In this document: in pieces, positions 1 through 6,408 of the stretch | Numbering within the stretch: the first letter of the stretch is position 1 | Layout: each line of letters begins with the position of its first letter | Source of the DNA: JBDIBB01 sp039812685 | Lineage (GTDB): Bacteria; Acidobacteriota; Vicinamibacteria; Vicinamibacterales; JAFNAJ01 | Direction of reading: 5' to 3' | Assembly (NCBI GenBank): GCA_039812685.1 | Contig: JBDIBB010000052.1 | Coordinates: forward strand, 1 to 27,224 | Length of the DNA stretch: 27,224 nt | Program-made: the position numbers and the translations under genes | Notes under the pieces: generated by a model | Database searches by the model: none | The model's input: only the letters and a program-made list of their open reading frames with translations | Told to the model about the DNA's origin: nothing

Positions 1-756
1 TCACCAGCGCCCGATGTACTCGCGCAGCTGGCGCTTCCAGAACGGCCAGTCGTGCCCGCCGAGCGGCCCCCAGTCGTCGAGCGAGTGCGGGATGTGCTTG
101 GTGGCAAGGATCTGGGCGAGGCGCAGCGCCGGGCCCTTGTCCTCGTAGGGACCCGATCCGGTCACGATGTGGATCTCGCACGAGCGATAGTGCTCCCAGT
201 ACCAGCCGTCGGAGAGGTTGGGCAGGTAGTCGACCGGGTTGTTGAAGTAGAAGTTGTCGTCGTACTGGCCGTCCATGAAGCGCTTCATGTCGTACAGCCC
301 GGAGATGGCGTAGCAGCGCTTGAAGATGTCGGGGTGCTTGAGGACGGCGTTGGCGGCATAGAAGGCCCCCAGCGACATGCCGGCGGCGCTCAGGCCGATG
401 CCAGGCGACTGGCAGTTCGCCCGAACGAAGGGCGCCACTTCCTGGCACAGGTACTCGTCGAACATCCGCAGCATCCAGCTCCGGTGCAGCGGGTGCGCGG
501 CCTTGTTGTAGAGCGAGTCGCCGCTGTTCGTGTTGCAGGCGAACAGCTTGACGCGCCCGGCCTCGATGTCATCGGCCAGCGCGCCGACGATGCCCATGTT
601 CTGCATCTCCCACTCGTCACCGCCGCTGGTGGGGAAGGTGAGCAGCGGCGGGCCCCAGTGGCCGTAGACGACGATGCCGAGTTCGCGGCCGAGCCTGTGG
701 GAATACCAGCGGTGATAGTCGGTGCGCATGGGCAGGCGGGATCTGGCGCCGGTCAC
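1..756 (-). CDS. Alpha/beta-hydrolase fold esterase, last gene of the ATP-grasp operon
   Basis: A 251-residue protein of the putative-esterase (esterase D-like) family. The nucleophile elbow G-M-S-L-G is at residues 126-130 (Ser128), a likely acid is Asp207 in a G-P-Y-E-D-K segment, and the catalytic His is probably His235 in G-G-H-D-W near the C-terminus. There is no signal peptide, so it should be cytoplasmic. The chosen GTG start overlaps the TGA stop of the upstream PGM1-like ligase as GTGA, which suggests translational coupling. An ATG at codon 10 (727-729) is an alternative start, and neither start has a strong Shine-Dalgarno sequence. In this operon it could release, trim or proofread an ester or amide product of the three ligases. 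That role is inference. The family call is firm; the substrate is unknown. Confidence 0.85.
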   Translation of the reverse strand: MTGARSRLPMRTDYHRWYSHRLGRELGIVVYGHWGPPLLTFPTSGGDEWEMQNMGIVGALADDIEAGRVKLFACNTNSGDSLYNKAAHPLHRSWMLRMFDEYLCQEVAPFVRANCQSPGIGLSAAGMSLGAFYAANAVLKHPDIFKRCYAISGLYDMKRFMDGQYDDNFYFNNPVDYLPNLSDGWYWEHYRSCEIHIVTGSGPYEDKGPALRLAQILATKHIPHSLDDWGPLGGHDWPFWKRQLREYIGRW

Positions 757-2282
757 TGTCCGTACGACGTCTCGGCGTCGAGCAGGGTGAGCGCGCGGGC
801 GTAGAGCGCGTCGGCTTCCTCACGGCTGTTGGCGATGGCCGTGATCCCGAGCTTGCCGTATTCCGAGAGCGCGCCGATCAGGTGGAAGAGCACCCCCGAC
901 TCGGTGCGGTGACTGTAGTGCAGCCCGTTGTCGGTGGCGATGTCGATCAGGTCCTCCGGCAGGATGCTGCGGTAGCGATCGGCCCGCAGGTTGTCGGTGG
1001 CCCTGTAGAACTTGGCGCGGCCGCCCAGGGAGAGGAATTGCCCGGTGTGGGGATCCAGCTCGCCGCCGGTGAGGAACCGCAGGGCGAGGAAGGGGTGCGT
1101 GGTGCCCACGACCCGCAGGTTGATCTCGAGCGCGACGATGCTCCACGGCGCGCCGGGCTGGTGCCGGAAGGCCAGGAAGTCGACACCGTAACGCGACACC
1201 ACGCCCTTGCTGGCCAGCACGTGCCCCACCCGCTGCCCCATCTCGGTGATGGCCATGCGGTAGCCGTCATGCGCCGGGAAGCTGCACCCGAGGTAGATCT
1301 GCCCCGAGCGCCCGCCCAGAATCTGGTCGTGGGTGGAGATGCTCACGACCTCGCCCCGTGGGCTGGTGCGGAACTGCGCCGACGGCGAGGTCTTCTCGGG
1401 CGCCTCGACGAACTCCTCGACGACGCCGCCCATGTGCCGGTATTTCTCGAAGTAGTGATCGACGGTTTCCGTGGAGACGGCCACCTCCAGGCCTGACAGC
1501 GCCGGCCCGAGCGGGCTCTGCTCTCCCGGCGGATAGGTGAAGATGGCGTTGCCTTCGCCCGAGAAGCTGTCGTTGAGCTTCACGACGGCGCGCCGGATGC
1601 CGGGCCGCCGGCGCCGCAGATCGACGAGCGCGTGTTCGACGTCACGCTCGTCACGCAGGTCCTCGAATCCCTCCGGCAGCGGGACGCCAGCCTCGCGGAA
1701 CACGCGGCGGCTGCCCGACTTCGTGCCGTGGTAGGTGAGGGCGGGATCGAGCCCGTTGAGCGGGATGCCGAGCAGCACCGACAGCTTGCGCTCGAGCGGC
1801 GTGGAGTTGAAGACGGTCAGGAAGGCGCGCGAGGGATCCGGGATGGCGTTGCGGATGCGCTGGACGAGGCGCGGGCGCTCGAGGATCTTCTGCGTGAGCG
1901 CCCGCGGCGAGGCGTCGAAGGCGCACAGCATGGTGAGCCGGGCGCGCGCGTGGCTGGCCGGCACGCCGGCCAGCAGGTGCAGGTAGTACTCGAGCACCAC
2001 GGGGTGCAGCGGCTGCGAGGTCACGTAGACGACGTGCGCCCGCGGGTTGCGCAGCCGGATGAGCAGGAACAGCAGGCGCTCCTCGTAGAAGCTCGCGCCC
2101 TCGAGCTTGCGCAGTTCATCCTGGTCGAGCGTGAGCGACGGCACCACGACGGCGGTGCAGTGCGAGTCCTCCAGCCCGTTGATGTTCGCCCACACGTCCT
2201 GCAGGCGCGGCTTCAGCGCCTCGAAGGTCGCCAGCTCCTCTTCGAGCGTGAGATCGGAGGCGAACGGCGGCTTGGGAATCAT
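753..2282 (-). CDS. PGM1-like ATP-grasp peptide ligase
   Basis: A 509-residue protein resembling the peptide ligase PGM1 of pheganomycin biosynthesis, which joins amino acids or peptides through an acyl-phosphate intermediate. The N-terminal pre-ATP-grasp part (about 1-190) contains V-F-N-S-T-P-L-E and L-G-I-P-L-N-G-L-D-P. An ATP-binding strand and glycine-rich loop (V-V-K-L-N-D-S-F-S-G-E-G) lie at 233-244, and the hinge V-E-E-F-V-E-A at 288-294. The metal-binding segment A-L-E-I-N-L-R is at 384-390, with Glu386 and Asn388 as ligands. A PGM1-type C-terminal segment (G-V-L-F-H-L-I-G-A-L) is at 463-472. The ATG start overlaps the TGA of the upstream amidotransferase-like gene as ATGA. No precursor peptide gene is visible nearby, so free amino acids or small acids are plausible substrates (inference). 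Confidence 0.85.
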   Translation of the reverse strand: MIPKPPFASDLTLEEELATFEALKPRLQDVWANINGLEDSHCTAVVVPSLTLDQDELRKLEGASFYEERLLFLLIRLRNPRAHVVYVTSQPLHPVVLEYYLHLLAGVPASHARARLTMLCAFDASPRALTQKILERPRLVQRIRNAIPDPSRAFLTVFNSTPLERKLSVLLGIPLNGLDPALTYHGTKSGSRRVFREAGVPLPEGFEDLRDERDVEHALVDLRRRRPGIRRAVVKLNDSFSGEGNAIFTYPPGEQSPLGPALSGLEVAVSTETVDHYFEKYRHMGGVVEEFVEAPEKTSPSAQFRTSPRGEVVSISTHDQILGGRSGQIYLGCSFPAHDGYRMAITEMGQRVGHVLASKGVVSRYGVDFLAFRHQPGAPWSIVALEINLRVVGTTHPFLALRFLTGGELDPHTGQFLSLGGRAKFYRATDNLRADRYRSILPEDLIDIATDNGLHYSHRTESGVLFHLIGALSEYGKLGITAIANSREEADALYARALTLLDAETSYGQ

Positions 2283-3442
2283 GGCGCGGTCAGGTGCATG
2301 CGGGGATCGAACCCATCGCGGACGAGGCTGTAGGTGAGCGGCAGCGCGTCGAGCCCGTCGAGCAGCGGCACGCCGAAGGCCGCGGCGCGCCGGCCGGCTT
2401 CGCGATAGAGGTGCACGCGCAGCGGCGCCAGCAGCGTGTAGCTGGATGTGAGATAGAGCAGGCGGTCGCCGAACTCGTCCTCGATGGGCTGCTCGAGCGT
2501 TCGCATCCGCTCCTCAGCCCACTCGGGGCTGACGCCGCCGCGCGCCAGCTTCTGGCGCAGCACGACGAGCTGGCGCTGGCGGTTCACGACCTCGGGGTGG
2601 TGGTTGACGCCGAGCACGCGCGGCACCACGTCGCTCCGCCGGCCGACGTCGATCATCGTGAGCGCCTCGCCGGCAGGTCCGCCGCGCCCGATCGTCTCGT
2701 GGGCGATCGCCGTCACGCCGGCGGGCAGCGGCCGGCCGGGCACGAGGTCGTAGAGCCGGTTGTCGAGGACGCGAAACCGGGGAGCGGCGGGCAGTTCGGC
2801 GGCGAAGCGCGAGAACCACGGGTGGATCATCGCCTCGCCGGTGAGCATGTTCTCGACGATGCCCGCGCTCTTGCCGCCCTTCGCGGGACCGCGCAACCGC
2901 ACGTCGGCGATGCCGAGCCAGCGGCACATCACGCCGAACGTGTGGCACACGGCCAGCAGCGAGGCGGTGTGGTCGGCGAGGATGGCGTCGAAGAGCCGGA
3001 ACAGCGGCGACTCCCACGCGGGATCCTCGACGATGCCCTGGGAGCCGGGATCCACGCCGTCGTTGCGCCGCGGATCGAGGTGTCCCGGCCCGCCGGTACC
3101 CAGGTAGATGGTGTGGCGACCGCCGGGCGGCTCGGGGATCATGTGCCCCTGCCGCACCTCGTAGGACAGCACCCGCACCGAGAGCCCCGCACGCGCCAGC
3201 AGCGGCCGCATGTCGCACACGGCGTTCTGCACCGCGTGCACGAGGCAGTCGTGCCCCAGGTTGGGCCAGCCGTGGTGCATGTCGAGCAGGGCGATGTCGA
3301 TCAGGCTCGGATCGGCCGGTGGCAGGTCGCCCGGCCGCTCCACCCGCGCGAACAGGAACCCTCCCGGCCCGACGCGCGTCGGGCACGAGACGAGGCACGC
3401 CCCGGGCCCGTGCGTGACGCGGTACTGGCAGTCGAAGGGCAT
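2279..3442 (-). CDS. Class I glutamine amidotransferase-like protein
   Basis: A 387-residue protein with a class I glutamine-amidotransferase signature. The nucleophile is Cys166 in L-L-A-V-C-H-T-F-G, followed by a downstream His-x-Glu pair in G-V-N-H-H-P-E (His282 and Glu284). The N-terminal 140 residues and the roughly 100 residues after the HPE motif are extra to a minimal 190-residue domain. No fused synthetase is present, so it either hands ammonia to a ligase in the operon or acts as a gamma-glutamyl hydrolase/transferase. The sequence does not decide between these. The ATG start lies 41 bases after the permuted ATP-grasp gene, with a GAGG about 13 bases upstream. Its end overlaps the PGM1-like ligase start by four bases. 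Confidence 0.75.
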   Translation of the reverse strand: MPFDCQYRVTHGPGACLVSCPTRVGPGGFLFARVERPGDLPPADPSLIDIALLDMHHGWPNLGHDCLVHAVQNAVCDMRPLLARAGLSVRVLSYEVRQGHMIPEPPGGRHTIYLGTGGPGHLDPRRNDGVDPGSQGIVEDPAWESPLFRLFDAILADHTASLLAVCHTFGVMCRWLGIADVRLRGPAKGGKSAGIVENMLTGEAMIHPWFSRFAAELPAAPRFRVLDNRLYDLVPGRPLPAGVTAIAHETIGRGGPAGEALTMIDVGRRSDVVPRVLGVNHHPEVVNRQRQLVVLRQKLARGGVSPEWAEERMRTLEQPIEDEFGDRLLYLTSSYTLLAPLRVHLYREAGRRAAAFGVPLLDGLDALPLTYSLVRDGFDPRMHLTAP

Positions 3443-3483
3443 GGCGCGGCTCGAACCTCAAACGCGAAAAGCGGCTGGCCGCC

Positions 3484-4866
3484 TCACTCGCCACTCCCCG
3501 GCAGGGCCGATACGACGAAGGACGGCACCTGCCCGCCCCCCGATGTCACGTTGGCGAGCCCGGTGGCGCTGAGTCGCGTGAGGAAGCCGGCCACCCTGCC
3601 GCGGAACAGGTAGGGCGCGAAGTCGACGAGCATCTCGCGCATCACGACGCGGAACGGGGTCTCGACGATCGGGAACACCTCGCGTCGCACCGGGATGCGG
3701 CGCTGCGCGATCCAGGGCGCGGGCGAGGCCAGGGCCCGCTGGATGGCATCGTCCCAGTCGCCCGGGCTCGTCTCCCATCCGAGGGTGACGCCGGTACCGC
3801 CATACTCGTCGGAGGGCTTGAGCACGAAGGTCTCGCGGTCGCGCCGCACGAAATCGAGCAGGCCGGTACGACGCCCGCCGGCGGTGACGGGCACGTCGGC
3901 GACCACGCGCGTCCACGGCACGCAGGCCGCGATCACGGCGCGCTGCTCGCCGGTGAACAGCGCCGCGTAACGCTCGTCGGTGAGCACCGCGAAGAACGCC
4001 TTCTTGTGAGGGATCTTGCATCGGAGGCTGTTGGCCATGCACACGGCGCCGGCGCGGCAGGCCTCGACGAGCGCGCGGCAGTCGTCCGGGCGCGCGACGA
4101 TGTCGTTGATCAGCACGCGGCGGTAGACGAGATCGATGCGCCGCCCGCCGGCCGTGAGCTGTCGCCCATCGAACTCGAGATCGCGGGGATCGGCCACGAC
4201 GGTCGGCACCCCGAGGCCCTCGAAGCGCGCCTGGAGGATCAGGAACTCGTTCCAGGTGGGCACCTCGCGCCAGTCGGTGATCAGCACCTGTGGCGGTGAG
4301 GCCGTGCCGCCCCACTCGCGGTAGCTCGCCAGCAGCGCCTCCAGGATGCCCTCGCCGAGGCGGTGGTAGCGCGCGGCGAACCGCTCGCGGAAGCGCGCCA
4401 TGATCGGCAGCGTGTCGAAGATCTCGGCGAGGTTCTCGGTGTAGCCGAGCCCGGCCGGCGCCTCGGCGTTGTACTCGGCGAAGGCCAGCGTCTCCGGCAG
4501 CAGGAACGCGTCGACGCGCGACGAGGTGCTGGCGCGCGGGTAGCCCGGGTCGATGGCCACCAGCCGCCGCTCGGCCTCGTTGAGCCCCACGGCGTCGAGC
4601 AGGTCCGGCATCGAGGAGACCGCGGCCGCCACCACCGTCTCGCCGACGCCCGCGATCGTCTCCGAGGCATGGGCGATGCGTGCGGCATCCTCCTCCGACA
4701 GGAAGAACGGCCGCAGGAACGGGCAGTTCAGGCGATCGCCGAAGGTGAGCTTCGCCTCGCGCATGCGGGCGGCCAGCGCCAGCCAGTGCGCCTCTCCCAG
4801 CTCGACGTCGGGCCGCAGCAGTCCGTGCCAGGTATCGATGGCGGTAGCCACCTCGCCCCCGATCAC
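3484..4866 (-). CDS. Circularly permuted ATP-grasp protein
   Basis: A 460-residue protein resembling circularly permuted ATP-grasp enzymes. The nucleotide-binding motif F-V-L-K-P-S-D-E-Y-G-G-T-G-V sits late, at about 347-360, instead of mid-chain. Earlier conserved-looking segments are F-A-E-Y-N-A-E-A-P-A-G at 129-139 and N-S-L-R-C-K-I-P-H-K-K at 279-289. The C-terminus has T-G-L-A-N-V-T-S-G-G-G. I chose the GTG at 4864-4866 because its frame overlaps the TGA of the upstream ligase as GTGA. The open frame continues upstream to 5586, but there it only shadows that ligase. Permuted ATP-grasp enzymes form amide bonds on carboxylates with ATP, often next to other ligases. Substrates here are unknown. 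Confidence 0.8.
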   Translation of the reverse strand: MIGGEVATAIDTWHGLLRPDVELGEAHWLALAARMREAKLTFGDRLNCPFLRPFFLSEEDAARIAHASETIAGVGETVVAAAVSSMPDLLDAVGLNEAERRLVAIDPGYPRASTSSRVDAFLLPETLAFAEYNAEAPAGLGYTENLAEIFDTLPIMARFRERFAARYHRLGEGILEALLASYREWGGTASPPQVLITDWREVPTWNEFLILQARFEGLGVPTVVADPRDLEFDGRQLTAGGRRIDLVYRRVLINDIVARPDDCRALVEACRAGAVCMANSLRCKIPHKKAFFAVLTDERYAALFTGEQRAVIAACVPWTRVVADVPVTAGGRRTGLLDFVRRDRETFVLKPSDEYGGTGVTLGWETSPGDWDDAIQRALASPAPWIAQRRIPVRREVFPIVETPFRVVMREMLVDFAPYLFRGRVAGFLTRLSATGLANVTSGGGQVPSFVVSALPGSGE

Positions 4867-5831
4867 TGCGCGGCCGGCTGGCCGACGAAGCCGGCCACGC
4901 CGGGCTGGCCCAGCATCTGCTCCCAGCGCGGCCACGGCCCGGATCGCTCGCCGTTGAGCGCCCGATCGATCACGAGCCTCGACATCCTGTCGAGGACGAG
5001 CTCGAAGTAGTGGTCGGTGATCCGGTCGCGCTCGAAATCGGGCGCGGGGTTGAGGAAGTCGATCGCGTAGGGCACACCATCCTTGATGGCGAACTCGATG
5101 GTGTTCATCTCGTAGCCGAGCGCCTGGTTGATCGTCTGCGCGTCGCGCACCACCCGCTCGCCCACCTCGGGCGACAGGTACTGGTGATCGACGTGATACC
5201 GCCGCTCCCGCACGTCGTAGCGGACGGGCGTGATGTCGGTCTTGCCGAAGGTGAAGCAGCGCACGTACTGGTCGAAGTCGATGAACTGCTGCAGCGTCAT
5301 GCAGTAGGGTGACGTGCCGTCGTAGGCCGCGATCAGTTCCTCGACGTCGTGCACCTTGTAGACGTGCTTCCAGCCCCCGCCCGAGAACGGCTTCAGGATG
5401 GCCGGCCGCCCGACGTAATCGAGCAGGGCCTCCCACGCCACCGGATACTCCAGGTTCCGCAGGGACTCCGGCAGGATGTCGACGTCGGCCGGGTAGCCCT
5501 TCTGCGGCAGCAGGACGGTCCGCGGAATGGCCAGGCCGAGCCTGGAGGCGACGGCGTAGTTGAAGAACTTGTCGTCGGCCGTCCACCAGAACGGGTTGTT
5601 GATGCAGTAGGTGCCCTGCAGTGCGGCATGCTTCAGGTAGCCGCGGTAGTACTCCACCTCGTGCGAGATGCGGTCGACGATCACGCGGTAGCGGGCGGCC
5701 TCGCCCATCCGCGTTCCGCCCAGCTTCACGAACTCGGCGGTGATGCCGTGCGGCGCGCCCAGCCGGTTGACGCGGTCGATGAACGCGGGCGGAAAGCTGT
5801 ACTCACGGCCAACCATCAGTCCAACGATCAT
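4863..5831 (-). CDS. RimK/D-Ala-D-Ala-ligase-like ATP-grasp ligase, first gene of the operon
   Basis: A 322-residue ATP-grasp protein. A pre-ATP-grasp region (1-100) ends in I-N-N-P-F-W-W-T-A-D-D-K-F and L-G-L-A-I-P-R-T. The ATP-binding strand and glycine loop A-I-L-K-P-F-S-G-G-G-W is at 144-154, the hinge region around Q-Q-F-I-D-F-D-Q-Y-V-R at 181-191, and the metal-binding segment Y-A-I-D-F-L-N-P at 255-262, with Asp258 and Asn261 as likely ligands. RimK-type enzymes join an amine to a carboxyl-phosphate. The ATG is preceded by AGAGG (5837-5841) at good spacing, so the start is well supported. It is the only gene of the five with a real leader, which carries tandem GGGGCCT heptads. The specific substrate cannot be read from the sequence. 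Confidence 0.85.
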   Translation of the reverse strand: MIVGLMVGREYSFPPAFIDRVNRLGAPHGITAEFVKLGGTRMGEAARYRVIVDRISHEVEYYRGYLKHAALQGTYCINNPFWWTADDKFFNYAVASRLGLAIPRTVLLPQKGYPADVDILPESLRNLEYPVAWEALLDYVGRPAILKPFSGGGWKHVYKVHDVEELIAAYDGTSPYCMTLQQFIDFDQYVRCFTFGKTDITPVRYDVRERRYHVDHQYLSPEVGERVVRDAQTINQALGYEMNTIEFAIKDGVPYAIDFLNPAPDFERDRITDHYFELVLDRMSRLVIDRALNGERSGPWPRWEQMLGQPGVAGFVGQPAAQ

Positions 5832-5842
5832 GGGAACCTCTT

Positions 5843-5884
5843 GGGGCCTGGGGCCTGGGGCCTGGGGCCTGGGGCCTGGGGCCC
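5843..5884. repeat. Tandem heptad repeat, five GGGGCCT units plus one variant
   Basis: Five exact GGGGCCT units (5843-5877) are followed by one GGGGCCC unit (5878-5884). The array lies a few bases upstream of the Shine-Dalgarno of the ATP-grasp operon, so it is in the leader or promoter of that minus-strand operon. The plus strand has six G4 runs separated by CCT, which fits a G-quadruplex motif on the template strand. The units contain the palindrome GGCC, so they can also pair with each other. Confidence 0.95.
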
Positions 5885-5901
5885 GGCGCCAGCCGGGCCC
5901 C
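5878..5901 (-). terminator. 10-bp GC-rich hairpin between rhodanese gene and ATP-grasp operon
   Basis: GGGGCCCGGC and GCCGGGCCCC form a perfect 10-bp inverted repeat around the 4-base loop GCCA. It lies 14 bases beyond the read-through stop of the rhodanese gene and directly next to the heptad array. It could end the rhodanese transcript or attenuate the operon. There is no T tract, so classic intrinsic termination is uncertain. The hairpin arms share sequence with the heptads, so alternative pairing is possible. Confidence 0.45.
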
Positions 5902-5915
5902 CTCCATCACACCGC

Positions 5916-6347
5916 TCAGGGCGCGTCGCCGGTCTTCACCGGGTAGCCTGCCTGCACCCAGCCGAGCCAGCCGCCCAGCAGCGCGCGCACGTCCCTGACC
6001 CCGCCCTGCGCCAGCATGAGCGCCGCACGGGCGCTCGTCTCCTCGTTGGGTCAAGCACAATAGGCCACGACGGGCTTGCCGGCGGCCTTGAGTTCGGCCA
6101 GCCGGGCCGGCACCGCGCCCTGCGGCACGAGCAAGGCTCCCGGAATGTGGCCGAGACGATAGGACTGCGCGTCGCGCGTGTCGATGACCACGAGCCGGCC
6201 GGCATCGTGCAGTTTCTTGAATTCGGCGAGGGTGATGCGTCCCGCGTTCGCCTGGGCGTGGACGACCGCCGGGATGCGGGCGGTCGCCAGGCCCGCGACC
6301 GCGAGGGCGGCCAGCGCGAGCGCGGCCGTGACTCGGCCTTGGAACAT
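5916..6347 (-). CDS. Exported rhodanese-like protein with an in-frame TGA: candidate selenoprotein (or recent pseudogene)
   Basis: The frame runs 98 codons to a TGA (6051-6053), then 44 more codons to a second TGA (5916-5918). With TGA read as an amino acid it gives 143 residues. Residues 1-31 form a signal peptide (hydrophobic stretch ending V-V-H-A), so it should act in the periplasm. Rhodanese motifs are V-V-I-D-T-R-D (53-59), G-H-I-P-G-A (66-71) and the active-site loop Y-C-A-(TGA)-P-N-E-E-T-S-A, with catalytic Cys97 and TGA at 99. The part after TGA (L-L-G-G-W-L-G-W-V-Q-A-G-Y-P-V) is a normal rhodanese end. Related proteins, from memory, have Cys at the TGA position (Y-C-x-C-P-N-E). A perfect AAAGGAG precedes the ATG. 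Selenocysteine insertion is inference; a plain nonsense mutation is the alternative. Confidence 0.7.
6018..6053 (-). promoter_or_regulatory. SECIS-like hairpin immediately after the in-frame TGA
   Basis: Reading the coding strand after the TGA, 14 bases are followed by GAGCGCC, loop CGTGC and GGCGCTC. This is a perfect 7-bp stem (6018-6036) with a 5-base loop whose second base is G. The loop starts 21 bases after the TGA. The published bacterial SECIS consensus asks for a 4-16 bp upper stem, a G in the first two loop bases and about 16-37 bases from UGA to the loop, and all three are met. GC-rich DNA makes chance stems common, so this alone proves nothing. Confidence 0.5.
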
Positions 6348-6387
6348 ACGATCTCCTTTCCGTCGCGAACGCGAAATCGGAGCGGCG

Positions 6388-6393
6388 ATTGTA
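6388..6393 (-). promoter_or_regulatory. Candidate -10 box of the rhodanese gene
   Basis: On the minus strand the hexamer TACAAT differs from TATAAT at one base. It lies between the GGDEF gene stop and the rhodanese ATG and would give a leader of about 34 bases holding the AAAGGAG site. No convincing -35 element is seen at 17 bases spacing. A 12-base palindrome (TCGCG-AA-CGCGA, 6363-6374) lies in the leader. Confidence 0.35.
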
Positions 6394-6408
6394 CTCCGGC
6401 CGGGTGAG

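Noticed and set aside
3484..5586. A longer 700-codon frame for the permuted ATP-grasp gene
   Set aside because: The first 240 codons lie fully inside the upstream RimK-like gene and read as arginine-rich shadow sequence. The GTG at 4866 with GTGA overlap fits better.
5843..5884. The heptad array as a CRISPR
   Set aside because: The units are seven bases long with no spacers between them, and no cas gene is near.
5803..6060. An 85-codon minus-strand frame over the end of the rhodanese gene
   Set aside because: It reads another frame of the rhodanese gene and the heptad repeat. The rhodanese frame itself continues through the TGA.
5916..6347. A frameshift in the rhodanese gene
   Set aside because: The C-terminal rhodanese segment is in exactly the same frame as the N-terminal part, so only a single stop codon separates them.
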